Source: an uncultured Fretibacterium sp. (GTDB taxonomy: Bacteria > Synergistota > Synergistia > Synergistales > Aminobacteriaceae). Taken from it: DNA of 14,330 nt. The first letter of the stretch is position 1, and every line of letters begins with the position of its first letter. Positions 1-7,283 of this stretch are shown here, in pieces. The position numbers and the translations under genes were made by a program. The notes below the pieces were generated by a model, which saw only the letters and a program-made list of their open reading frames with translations, was not told the DNA's origin and ran no database searches. Location: NCBI GenBank assembly GCA_937915755.1, contig CALGGR010000014.1, positions 1 through 14,330 of the forward strand. The letters are read 5' to 3'.

Positions 1-1
1 A

Positions 2-970
2 GGAAGCTATATCCGTGAGAAGGGTTACAGCATACTCTGCGAGGGCTACATGGACACTTTGAGGCTTCACATGGCCGGATTTCGTGAGGCCGTCGCTTCT
101 CTGGGAACATCGTTGACTGCTGAACAGGCCGGACTTCTTAAACGCTTTGCTGACAGGTGCTATATTTGCTACGATGGAGACCAGGCTGGCCAGAAAGCTG
201 CTCTGCGAGGAATGTATATACTTGCTGAGAATGGCCTCGACGTGAGAGTTATAGCTTTGCCTGAAGGAAAAGACCCCGATGACTTTCTAAGGCAAAATCC
301 CCCGGAAAGTTTCATGAAATCCCTCAATGACGCTTTGCCGCTTATACCGTATCACATAGAGATGCTGAGGCCGGAGCTTAATGACGAACTTAAACGAAAG
401 AATGCACTGCGGGAACTCTGGGAAGGCGTTAAGAGGCTTGGTGCTGACGAGGCTCTGAGATACCTGGGAAGCCTGAGCGGGGTGTTAATGCTTCCTCCTG
501 ATGAGGTGAGGCGGCGGATACTCGGAGGCCGTGAAATTCCAAAACGCAATCACGAAGTTCAGCAGGCAGTCATAATCGACAACGGCTTGGAATGCGCATT
601 CTGTGCAATGCTCTTGAAAGACTCAGAATACAGGGTGCTCGCTAACGATATGGATGTAAAAACCCTTCTCACGGATTCAGAAACCAGAGAGACTGCCCAA
701 TATATACTCTCTGAAGGGCCTGAGGTCTTTGATACGTGGCGGACTATAGGCGAGACTTCTAAGTCAGGCATCATTGCCAGGGGAGAGATATTATTGTCGG
801 AGATGAATGATTCTGATAAATGGGAGAGGATTTGCGAGGGTCTTGAGCGTTCGAGGGCAGAACGCCGTATCCTTGAGATTTCCGAGAAAATGTCAGCGAA
901 TACGGCCACTAATGACGAGATTATGGAGCTTTCCAACCTGAAGCGAAAGTTACAGGGATTAAGGATTTAG
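2..970 (+). CDS. dnaG: DNA primase DnaG, C-terminal part (5' end outside window)
   Basis: DNA primase makes the RNA primers for replication and docks onto DnaB helicase through its C-terminus. The reading frame is open from base 2, so the gene starts upstream and only 322 residues are visible. The visible part begins inside the TOPRIM catalytic domain: CEGYMD carries the catalytic Glu, followed by the ASLGTSLT segment, the metal-binding YDGDQAGQKAA loop and the PEGKDPDD motif. The remaining ~200 residues are the variable helical helicase-binding region, ending in a charged helix (EIMELSNLKRKLQGLRI). The zinc-binding domain and the first part of the polymerase domain are missing because of the window edge, not because the gene is damaged. 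In many bacteria rpoD follows dnaG. Here the next gene is apbE on the opposite strand, overlapping the last 50 bp. The ATG at 50 is an internal Met of EGYMD, not the start. Confidence 0.95.
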   Translation, partial: GSYIREKGYSILCEGYMDTLRLHMAGFREAVASLGTSLTAEQAGLLKRFADRCYICYDGDQAGQKAALRGMYILAENGLDVRVIALPEGKDPDDFLRQNPPESFMKSLNDALPLIPYHIEMLRPELNDELKRKNALRELWEGVKRLGADEALRYLGSLSGVLMLPPDEVRRRILGGREIPKRNHEVQQAVIIDNGLECAFCAMLLKDSEYRVLANDMDVKTLLTDSETRETAQYILSEGPEVFDTWRTIGETSKSGIIARGEILLSEMNDSDKWERICEGLERSRAERRILEISEKMSANTATNDEIMELSNLKRKLQGLRI

Positions 971-1937
971 TGATTACTGGACGGAGATTTTCGGTCGCTG
1001 TTATGCCTTCCTGAGTGATGAATATTACGCCAGGAGGCTCGGCCATGTTCCCGAGAATTTCCAGAGCCTTGCTGATACCGGTAATCATGAACGCCGTAGC
1101 CAGTCCGTCAGCAAGTGAACCATCAGGAGATATTACCGTCACTGACAGCAGTTCACTGTTCACACTCTCTCCCGTCAATGGATTGAAGAAGTGCGAGTAT
1201 TTCTTGCCGTCAATCGTCTTGAAACGCTCGTAATTCCCAGACGTTATTACAGCGCAGTCCCGAACGTCAACAACCAACGCAGGCGTTCCCATAGGCTCAA
1301 GGGGATTTCTCACGCCAATTCTCCACGCTGAACCGTCAGGCTTTGAACCTACTGCATGAACGTTCCCGCCCAAGTCGATTATTGCTGACTTAACGCCGCG
1401 TCCCTTCATGAGCATGGAAATAGCGGTTGAAGCGTAACCCTTAGCGATACCTCCCAAGTCCAAGACACAGCCCTTCTCCCGAAAATACACTCTGTCTCCA
1501 GATATTACGAGATTGCGAATGTCAGCGAGCTTCACGGCATTGTCCAGGCTTTCTGGAGATGGCATCTTTCCGTCAGCCTGATTGATTTTCCAGAGCCTCG
1601 TTACTGCACCGATCAGCGGGTTGAACACTCCTCCTGTGATTTCGTGAAGCCTTAGTGCATCTTTCACTACGTTGAGAGTGTGAGCGTCAACATCATGGCC
1701 GGAATTTGCATTGATGCGTGAAATGTCGGACGATGGATTGTACATTGAGAGCTTTCGGTCAAGGTCGTCGAGCAATCCGAATGCTTCATCGAGGACTCTC
1801 TCATTGTCATAGACCGTCATTCTGATTATCGTGTTCATTGACATTCCTGCGCGCGTGAACTCCTCCGGCTCTCTGAGTGCGAGCGACAATAACCCTGCAC
1901 ATACTAACAACATTGCGGTGATAATTTTGCGTTTCAT
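921..1937 (-). CDS. apbE: FAD:protein FMN transferase, ApbE family, exported
   Basis: ApbE enzymes cleave FAD and attach FMN covalently to Thr or Ser of target proteins outside the cytoplasm, such as Rnf or Nqr subunits and FMN-binding-domain proteins. An N-terminal hydrophobic segment (IITAMLLVCAGLLSLAL) would export or anchor the enzyme. Its Cys lies in a poor lipobox (Val just before it), so lipidation is doubtful. Family landmarks follow in order: MSMNTIIRMTVYD, YNPSSDISRIN, the VLDLGGIAKGYA loop, IIDLGGNVHAVG, ITSGNYERF, SHFFNPLTG and the metal-binding DGSLADGLATAF near the C-terminus. I chose the ATG at 1937 because AAGGAG sits 8 nt upstream. An in-frame ATG at 1955 would place that ribosome site inside the coding region. 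The length of 338 residues is normal. The 3' end overlaps dnaG by 50 bp in opposite orientation. No Rnf, Nqr or FMN-binding target gene is in the window, so its substrate is unknown. Confidence 0.94.
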   Translation of the reverse strand: MKRKIITAMLLVCAGLLSLALREPEEFTRAGMSMNTIIRMTVYDNERVLDEAFGLLDDLDRKLSMYNPSSDISRINANSGHDVDAHTLNVVKDALRLHEITGGVFNPLIGAVTRLWKINQADGKMPSPESLDNAVKLADIRNLVISGDRVYFREKGCVLDLGGIAKGYASTAISMLMKGRGVKSAIIDLGGNVHAVGSKPDGSAWRIGVRNPLEPMGTPALVVDVRDCAVITSGNYERFKTIDGKKYSHFFNPLTGESVNSELLSVTVISPDGSLADGLATAFMITGISKALEILGNMAEPPGVIFITQEGITATENLRPVITKSLIPVTFASGWKAP

Positions 1938-1962
1938 GGGAAAAACTCCTTTCATGTGATGA

Positions 1963-1969
1963 TATTATA
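1963..1969. promoter_or_regulatory. Symmetric -10 element shared by divergent apbE and ROK kinase genes
   Basis: The 54 bp between the two start codons (1938-1991) contain TATTATA at 1963-1969. On the minus strand this reads TATAAT (1969-1964), a perfect -10 for apbE with a leader of about 20 nt. On the plus strand it reads TATTAT preceded by TG and one base (TGATATTAT), an extended -10 for the kinase with a leader of about 17 nt. I see no convincing -35 hexamer at 16-18 bp for either direction. This is a prediction from sequence only. Confidence 0.35.
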
Positions 1970-1991
1970 TACGGAAAAGGGAGGCTTCATC

Positions 1992-2891
1992 ATGAAATAT
2001 TACGTTGGAATTGACATCGGCGGAACTAATATTAAAACAGGAATTGTTGACGAGCTTGGCCAAATCATCAGCGAGGACAGCGTTCCTACTGGCGCAGATC
2101 GTCCTCAGGAAGTCGTGCTTCAGGACATCATCGCTTCGGTCAGAAACTCAATCTCGAAATCGGGAGTATCACCCGTTTCAGCAGGAATGGGAACTCCCGG
2201 CTCTATCGACAGCAACAAGGGCATCGTTATCCGTAACTACAATCTAGGCTGGAAGGATTTCCCCATCGCTCCGGCAATGTCTGAAGCTCTCGGTATCCCC
2301 GTAACTCTTGAGAATGATGCTGACGCTGCGGCATTGGGCGAGGTTGTTGCGGGCTGTGCGAAAGGTGCAAAGAGCGCAATGATTATCACTCTCGGAACTG
2401 GCGTAGGCTCTGGATACGTTCTCAACGGTAAAATCTTCAGGGGCTGTGAGTTCGGGCATATGGTCATCGTACACGGCGGCCTTGAATGCACTTGCGGACG
2501 TAAAGGATGCTTTGAGGCTTACTGTTCAGCAACTGGACTCATCAGAACGACGAGCGAGAACGGAATCACGGAGTCTGACGGAACTGTAAACGGAAGGACC
2601 GTCTTTGACGCTGCCGAAAGCGGGAACAAGGTAGCCGCAAATTTGATTGATGAATACATCGAGTATCTTGCCTGCGGTCTGGCTAACCTCATCAACGGAT
2701 TACAGCCTGAAGTCATTGGCATTGGCGGAGGGATTGCGAAACAGGGCGAGAGGCTCTTTGCTCCTTTGCGTGAGAAAGTTAAGCGCGAGGTATTCGGAGG
2801 ATTTTCCCTGCCCCGCATCGTTGGCTGTACTTTGGGTTACAAGGCAGGGTTAATCGGTGCTGCTATGGCCGGAAAAAATCTAGCCGATTAA
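1992..2891 (+). CDS. ROK-family sugar kinase, glucokinase-like
   Basis: This is a cytoplasmic ATP-dependent kinase of the ROK family, most like bacterial glucokinases, which phosphorylate glucose at C6. The order of motifs is complete: N-terminal phosphate loop VGIDIGGTNIKTGIVDE, GMGTPGSID, the ENDADAAALGE segment with the catalytic Asp, ITLGTGVGSG, and the ROK zinc signature from EFGH through GLECTCGRKGCFEAYCSATGL with the His and the CxC/C cysteines. The late IGIGGGIAKQG nucleotide loop is also present. The start at 1992 is chosen because GGGAGG lies about 7 nt upstream and the protein then begins directly with MKYYVGIDIGG. An upstream ATG at 1956 would add 12 unlikely residues. The length of 299 is usual. 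Glucose specificity is family inference; N-acetylmannosamine, fructose or allose kinases share these motifs. It converges on the glycerate kinase gene with a 12-bp 3' overlap. Confidence 0.9.
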   Translation: MKYYVGIDIGGTNIKTGIVDELGQIISEDSVPTGADRPQEVVLQDIIASVRNSISKSGVSPVSAGMGTPGSIDSNKGIVIRNYNLGWKDFPIAPAMSEALGIPVTLENDADAAALGEVVAGCAKGAKSAMIITLGTGVGSGYVLNGKIFRGCEFGHMVIVHGGLECTCGRKGCFEAYCSATGLIRTTSENGITESDGTVNGRTVFDAAESGNKVAANLIDEYIEYLACGLANLINGLQPEVIGIGGGIAKQGERLFAPLREKVKREVFGGFSLPRIVGCTLGYKAGLIGAAMAGKNLAD

Positions 2892-4133
2892 GACCACGCT
2901 GACATCGTTAACATTCGTGCCAGTCGGGCCGGTCATAAGGAGAGCGTCAGCCTGTTTGAGAGCATTATAGGCATCATTGTTCTTGAGAACTTCTGGAATG
3001 CTGATGCCTTTTTCACGGAGAATGCTGGCAGTTTTCCCGTCAACAATTCCTCCGGCAGCATCAGTAGGGCCGTCCGTACCGTCTGAGCCTAGCGACGCAA
3101 CTACTACTCCCTCAAGCCCGGAAATTCCTTCAGCCGCAGAAAGCGCAAGCTCCTGATTTCGTCCGCCTAATCCCTTCCCCGTCAAGTGTACTACCGTCTC
3201 ACCGCCCGCGATTATTGCACAGGGCTTCTTCACGGGTGAGCCTGATGTCAGTACCTCACGCGCAACTCCGGCCATGAATGAGCCTGCCTCTCTTGCCTCA
3301 CACGTCAATGTTGTGGTTAAGACGAGGGGAGTGTAACCCTTCTTCGATGAAAGCTCACTGACAGCACGGCATAGTTCCGTAACGCTTCCAGTGATTGTTG
3401 CTGTAACGTTGTCGAGCTTCTTGGGTGTCTCACGCGATAATACGGCCATGAGTTCGGGCTTCACTTTGAGGCTGTACTTCTTCACGATTTCGAGGGCCTG
3501 TTCGCTTGTTGACGTATCGGGAGCAGCTGGGCCTGACGCTATGCTGTCGAGCCTGTCGCCCAAAACGTCGCTCAATACCACCATGAAGACATGAGCCGGA
3601 GCGCAAAGTTCCGCAAACCTTCCGCCTTTCACACTTGAAAGATGCTTGCGGATTGTGTTGATTTCGACAATATCAGCACCGCATGAGAGCAACTGATGCG
3701 TTATGTCCTGCATGTCCTCAAGCGTTACACCTTCAGCCGGAAACTCGAATAACGCCGAACCTCCGCCGGATACGAGGAAGAGAACTGTATCGTCAGCGCT
3801 GAGACCTTTGACGTGTTCGAGGAGAGCTTTCGTTCCGTTGATTGTGTTCATGTCTGGGACTGGGTGGCCGGCCTCGAAAATCTCAAGCCCAGTGATGTCG
3901 CCCATAGAGTGATCATACTTCGTTACTACCGCGCCGGTTATGCCTGAGCCGAGAATGTCGGAGGCTGCCTTTGCCATTCTCCATGCTGCCTTACCGATTG
4001 AGGCAACGATGAGCTTACCTTTTCCGCGCCGTGATGTGAAGGCCGGATTGTTGAGGGCTTCTTTCACGGCGTTTTCGGGAAGTACGGCTTTGATTGCGTC
4101 GTTGAGGATTTCACGCATATCTTCTTTTAGCAT
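2880..4133 (-). CDS. Glycerate 2-kinase, MOFRL family (GckA/TtuD-like)
   Basis: The protein belongs to the MOFRL-type glycerate kinase family, whose members phosphorylate D-glycerate to 2-phosphoglycerate with ATP. The family has often been labelled hydroxypyruvate reductase (TtuD). Visible landmarks are the GKAAWRMAKAA and GHPVPD segments, FLVSGGGSALFEFP, the IRKHLSSVKGGRFAE loop, VVLSDVLGDRLDSIASGP and IIAGGETVV. The C-terminal MOFRL domain carries GLGGRNQELALSAA, SLGSDGTDGPTDAAGG and the final MTGPTGTNVNDV. The ATG at 4133 gives 417 residues, normal for the family, and has AAAGGAG 8 nt upstream. A longer frame to 4223 would run through the upstream terminator and is not credible. The gene has its own probable promoter and lies downstream of the flagellar cluster, so it is probably a separate unit. 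It feeds the serine/glycerate route into lower glycolysis. Confidence 0.92.
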   Translation of the reverse strand: MLKEDMREILNDAIKAVLPENAVKEALNNPAFTSRRGKGKLIVASIGKAAWRMAKAASDILGSGITGAVVTKYDHSMGDITGLEIFEAGHPVPDMNTINGTKALLEHVKGLSADDTVLFLVSGGGSALFEFPAEGVTLEDMQDITHQLLSCGADIVEINTIRKHLSSVKGGRFAELCAPAHVFMVVLSDVLGDRLDSIASGPAAPDTSTSEQALEIVKKYSLKVKPELMAVLSRETPKKLDNVTATITGSVTELCRAVSELSSKKGYTPLVLTTTLTCEAREAGSFMAGVAREVLTSGSPVKKPCAIIAGGETVVHLTGKGLGGRNQELALSAAEGISGLEGVVVASLGSDGTDGPTDAAGGIVDGKTASILREKGISIPEVLKNNDAYNALKQADALLMTGPTGTNVNDVSVVLIG

Positions 4134-4182
4134 GTGATTGTCTCCTTTGTGTATGTGTTGGGGAAATGTTTTGTTACCATGT

Positions 4183-4191
4183 ATTCTATCA
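4183..4191 (-). promoter_or_regulatory. Extended -10 promoter candidate for the glycerate kinase gene
   Basis: On the minus strand the sequence reads TGATAGAAT, a TG-n extended -10 with one mismatch to TATAAT. It lies about 50 bp upstream of the start at 4133 and just beyond the T-tract of the flagellar terminator. No good -35 is present at the right spacing, which is typical of extended -10 promoters. The location between a terminator and a ribosome-site-bearing start supports the call. Confidence 0.4.
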
Positions 4192-4198
4192 CGCGGAC

Positions 4199-4236
4199 AA
4201 AAAAATTCCCCCCCGCCATTCATGAACGAGGGGAGA
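4199..4236 (-). terminator. Rho-independent terminator of the flagellar cluster
   Basis: Beginning a few bases after the flgJ stop codon, the minus strand forms an imperfect hairpin. The left arm is CCCCTCGTT, the loop CATG and the right arm AATGGCGGGG, with one C-C mismatch and a few G-T pairs. A short AA spacer and seven consecutive T residues (4205-4199) follow. This is the classical intrinsic terminator layout and separates the long operon from the glycerate kinase gene. Confidence 0.75.
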
Positions 4237-4241
4237 TAATT

Positions 4242-4637
4242 TCAGCCTTGAACGTCAAATCCCTGACTTTCGGGAATGTCCTCAAAACTCGCGGCTTCCT
4301 CATCAGCTTTCATTCGTGCTTCAGCTTCCTGGTCTGCGGCAAGTTTCCCAATCATCGAGTCATAGAGCATCTTCCACAGCCCCGCGCCTCCTGAACTCGT
4401 AACCAAATCATCAGTGGCCATCTCAAGAGTAAGCTCCTCCATCTGCTGATATGGCCTTCCCTTGTCGCTGCCACTTATTGAGCGCGCTGTCTTCTGCATG
4501 TCCTTCCAGAGCTTCGTCCACAATATTGCCTCGAATTGCTGGCAGGATTCTTTGAGCTTCAGTGCGTCAGGAGTCTTGTGAATCTCTGGGTCAATGTCCG
4601 TCTTCACTATCTTTGAAGTCGGTATGCTGTATATCAC
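4242..4637 (-). CDS. flgJ: Flagellar rod-binding protein, FlgJ N-terminal domain only
   Basis: In model flagella, FlgJ caps the growing rod in the periplasm. This protein carries only the rod-binding domain. The characteristic ESCQQFEAILWTKLWKDM helix is followed by MEELTLEMATDDLVTSSGGAGLWKMLYDSM. The C-terminal muramidase domain found in Enterobacteria is absent: the total is 131 residues against more than 300 for a full FlgJ. A charged, Ala/Glu-rich tail ends the protein. Such single-domain forms are common outside gammaproteobacteria, where a separate enzyme opens the peptidoglycan. The start is GTG at 4637, one base after the flgI stop (TAACGTG), so translation is probably coupled. The ribosome site is weak (GGTGG inside the end of flgI). 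It is the last gene of the cluster, followed at once by a terminator. Confidence 0.88.
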   Translation of the reverse strand: MIYSIPTSKIVKTDIDPEIHKTPDALKLKESCQQFEAILWTKLWKDMQKTARSISGSDKGRPYQQMEELTLEMATDDLVTSSGGAGLWKMLYDSMIGKLAADQEAEARMKADEEAASFEDIPESQGFDVQG

Positions 4638-4638
4638 G

Positions 4639-5766
4639 TTACATCACCACCAGTTCACCGTGCAAAGCCCCCGCCTTGCTTATGGCCTGAAGTATCTCGA
4701 TGATGTCTCTGGGACGCGCTCCTAGTGAGTTCAGAACCCTCACCAAGTCCCTCACCGTTGTTGTCGCTGGCATTGCTATCATGCTCCCGCCGTCCTCGTC
4801 AGCCGTTATATCCGTCCTCCGCTCATAGGCCGTAACTCCTCCGCTCAGGCTCTCAGGCTGGACAACATTAGCATTCTCACCAATCGTAACGACGAGGTTT
4901 CCATGTGCTACTCCGACCGCTGATATCCTGACGTTTCCGCCCATTACGATTGTACCGTTTCGCTCGTTCACGGCAACTTTAGCTGTCGTGTCGGGCTCTA
5001 TCTCAATTCCTCCCATGCTCGCAAGAAACGCATTCGGTGCTTGAACGTACTGCCCCGGAAGATTTATCTCAACCCTTCCTGCGTCAACTGCATACGCTAC
5101 AACTCCATACACCCGGTTGATTGCGTCGGCGATTCTCTGGGACGTCGTGGAATCCGGCTGACGCAGCAATAACGCAACCTGACCGCCCATCGAGTAATCC
5201 GCCGGGACTTCACGCTCAACTATTGCTCCTCCGGGGACTCTTCCTGCCGTAGGGACGTTCTGAGTTCGTGAGGCTGCCGCTCCCTGTGCAGAGCTTCCTC
5301 CGACGATAACGGGGCCTTGTGCTACTGCGTAGACCTGGCCGTCTGCGGCTCTCAATGGCGACTGAACAAGCACTCCGCCCTGAAGGTTCGAGGCGTTTCC
5401 CATCGTGTTGACATTAACGTCGATAGTTTGGCCGGGTCTGACATATGGCGGGAGATTTGCTGTGAGTGCGACGACTGCGAGGTTTCGGGTTCTTACTGAC
5501 CTTGCATCGAGGGTAATCCCGAAATTTCGCATCATGTTACGCATCATTTGGACGGCCATCGGTGAATTGTCGCCTGTTCCATTCAATCCCGTAACCAGTC
5601 CTACGCCTGTCAGCTGGTTGCCTCTTGCTCCCTCAACTTCAGTGATGTCCTTGATTCTCACTGTCGGGTTTACTCGGGAAAAATCCATGTCCTGAAGGTT
5701 CACTGCCCCGAATGATACGCCGTATAGTATGGGAATGATTGCTATTGCCAGCAGAAACTTTCTCAT
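4639..5766 (-). CDS. flgI: Flagellar P-ring protein FlgI
   Basis: FlgI assembles the P-ring, the bushing around the rod in the peptidoglycan layer. A signal peptide (MRKFLLAIAIIPILYGVSFG) is followed by the hallmark RIKDITEVEGARGNQLTGVG and GLVTGLNGTGD, the NLAVVALTANLPPYVRPGQ segment, and the canonical C-terminus SLGARPRDIIEILQAISKAG ending in ALHGELVVM. At about 375 residues it is close to the usual size. Two adjacent ATGs exist at 5769 and 5766. The ribosome site AGGAGG is only 2 nt from the first and 5 nt from the second, so 5766 is preferred. The ribosome site overlaps the flgH stop codon (TAGGAGG). A P-ring implies peptidoglycan beneath an outer membrane. Confidence 0.96.
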   Translation of the reverse strand: MRKFLLAIAIIPILYGVSFGAVNLQDMDFSRVNPTVRIKDITEVEGARGNQLTGVGLVTGLNGTGDNSPMAVQMMRNMMRNFGITLDARSVRTRNLAVVALTANLPPYVRPGQTIDVNVNTMGNASNLQGGVLVQSPLRAADGQVYAVAQGPVIVGGSSAQGAAASRTQNVPTAGRVPGGAIVEREVPADYSMGGQVALLLRQPDSTTSQRIADAINRVYGVVAYAVDAGRVEINLPGQYVQAPNAFLASMGGIEIEPDTTAKVAVNERNGTIVMGGNVRISAVGVAHGNLVVTIGENANVVQPESLSGGVTAYERRTDITADEDGGSMIAMPATTTVRDLVRVLNSLGARPRDIIEILQAISKAGALHGELVVM

Positions 5767-5775
5767 CATGGCCTC

Positions 5776-6336
5776 CTAGAATACTGTCTGTAAAATCTGC
5801 GTGATTACGCCGGGCTTCTGGGTGCGTGAGATTATGCCTTTGCCCTTCACGGAGATTTCTGCGTTTGCTACCAGACGGCTCGAAATCTGGTTATCGCTGT
5901 TCACATCTTGAGGACGTACAACTCCGACAAGCATTAACTGCAAGACTTCATCGCTTGTTCTGACGTCCCTCGTTCCCTCAATGACGAGATTTCCGTTTGG
6001 GAGAACTTCCGTTACGAGACATGCCAGAGTTGCCGTCGCTGAATGTGTACGCTCAATGCTTCCGTTTCCCGTTGAACTGTTATTCGCTCCCAGCGTTAAT
6101 CCTCGTATGAAGTTGAGCAGTCCTGTGCCGTCATTGACACTGAGATTTGCATTCTTCGTTACGGACATGTCCGATTCATCGCTCGCATCCGTCCTCTCGT
6201 CAACAAGCACCGTAACTATATCGCCGACTTTACCCGGCCTTGCATCTGCGAACCAGTTGGCATTGTCGTTCCATAATGAGCCGGCATATGCACTCGTCGA
6301 AATCATCATAATAATTGCACACAATATCTTTCTCAT
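5776..6336 (-). CDS. flgH: Flagellar L-ring protein FlgH, without lipobox
   Basis: FlgH forms the L-ring in the outer membrane. The mature N-terminus begins SLWNDNANWFADARPGKVGD and continues IVTVLVDERTDASDES, which is the family signature. The C-terminal half has GNLVIEGTRDV, VRPQDVNSDNQISSRLVANA and KGKGIISRTQKPGVITQI. At 186 residues it is shorter than the enterobacterial protein (about 230). The N-terminus MRKILCAIIMMISTSAYAGS looks like a type I signal peptide cut after AYA. The only Cys is at residue 5 and is not in a lipobox, so the usual lipid anchor seems absent. Its ATG overlaps the flgA stop (ATGA), with GAGGTG as the ribosome site. Confidence 0.93.
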   Translation of the reverse strand: MRKILCAIIMMISTSAYAGSLWNDNANWFADARPGKVGDIVTVLVDERTDASDESDMSVTKNANLSVNDGTGLLNFIRGLTLGANNSSTGNGSIERTHSATATLACLVTEVLPNGNLVIEGTRDVRTSDEVLQLMLVGVVRPQDVNSDNQISSRLVANAEISVKGKGIISRTQKPGVITQILQTVF

Positions 6337-7280
6337 TCTGCATTCACCTCTACTGTATTCTCGTCAATAATTCTTGCCCTCAACGTAACTTTCCTGTCGT
6401 CAGCTTTACGGACTTTCACCCATTCACCGGGGCGACCATCCTCCATCAATACGCCGTTAGTCGTTGCACTCGCTCCGTTGTAACGCGCTATGATTTTTAC
6501 CTGCCTTCCACGCTTGATTACCTGCGAGCTTGTGAGATACCTGTACTCCAAAGGCTCGCCCTGCTTTATGTTCCTGTTCGACGTGAAGCCTGAGACTTCG
6601 GAAATGTTGGAGGGATAAATTCCGGGCCTCGTGATTTTCATTGGACGTGTGTAGACGCTCTGAGGGGTAATCCTGTCGCCCTTCTTGATGTTTCGGGTTG
6701 CGAAAAGCGCGTTCTGAGACCACGTTAAGCGCACATTCAATGGACTGACTCGTCCCGAATTGTCCTGAAACCTAAGTGTTGCGCCCGATGTTCCGGGAAT
6801 TATGCTCGCCGGGTCAATCAGTCTGCCCTCGGGGATTGGAGAGTTCGCCGAAATCTCAATCCCTCCGTTCCAGCCGGACATCTCTCGGAGCATTGGCACC
6901 AGGTCATTCAGGGAGCGTGAGGATGATGGTGATGTGTCGGTGAAGTTCCCCTCATAGTCAGGGGCTTCAATTCGTGAGGACAATGGCATTCTGATTTCAA
7001 GCCTAACGTCGCTAACGTCAGAGTCTTCTATCGCCCTCATCACTTCACGGCGGTCCAGCATCTGTCCATCATTCCAGACCTGAATGCTGGCTATTGCGTC
7101 GCGGACTTTCCTGCTTCCTCCTGTAATCCTTGCGATTTCGCCGAGCCTTAAAGTGCCTTTGTTCGTGTAAATCACTGCTGGGATTTCCAGGACTACGGAC
7201 TGCTCTGAATACGCCGGAACTGCCAGTAACATAGCAAAAAGCAGAAGCCACAAAAGCCTCTGCCTGAAACTTCTCATCAT
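6333..7280 (-). CDS. flgA: Flagellar P-ring assembly chaperone FlgA
   Basis: FlgA is a periplasmic chaperone needed for P-ring formation by FlgI. A signal peptide (LLWLLLFAMLLAVPAYS) is followed by a diverged N-terminal half. The diagnostic C-terminal SAF-like/ChapFlgA region contains LFATRNIKKGDRITPQSVY, ASNRNIKQGEPL-like turns (seen as TSNRNIKQGEPLEYRYL), VIKRGRQVKIIARYNG and PGEWVKVRKADDRKVTLRAR. At 315 residues it is longer than the enterobacterial form (about 220); the extra length is in the N-terminal half. The ATG at 7280 is 3 bp after the flgG stop, and a second ATG follows immediately at 7277. The ribosome site is GAGG within AAGAGGTAGGAT. The gene lies just ahead of flgH and flgI, matching its job. 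Confidence 0.9.
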   Translation of the reverse strand: MMRSFRQRLLWLLLFAMLLAVPAYSEQSVVLEIPAVIYTNKGTLRLGEIARITGGSRKVRDAIASIQVWNDGQMLDRREVMRAIEDSDVSDVRLEIRMPLSSRIEAPDYEGNFTDTSPSSSRSLNDLVPMLREMSGWNGGIEISANSPIPEGRLIDPASIIPGTSGATLRFQDNSGRVSPLNVRLTWSQNALFATRNIKKGDRITPQSVYTRPMKITRPGIYPSNISEVSGFTSNRNIKQGEPLEYRYLTSSQVIKRGRQVKIIARYNGASATTNGVLMEDGRPGEWVKVRKADDRKVTLRARIIDENTVEVNAE

Positions 7281-7283
7281 ATC

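Noticed and set aside
1956..1991. Longer start for the ROK kinase at 1956
   Set aside because: It would place the GGGAGG ribosome site inside the coding region and add residues absent from the family N-terminus.
4134..4223. Longer start for the glycerate kinase at 4223
   Set aside because: The added residues would be encoded by the terminator hairpin, T-tract and promoter region, while the ATG at 4133 has a strong ribosome site.
6336..6340. Idea that FlgH is a lipoprotein using Cys5
   Set aside because: Cys5 precedes the hydrophobic core of the signal peptide, so it cannot be a lipobox Cys.
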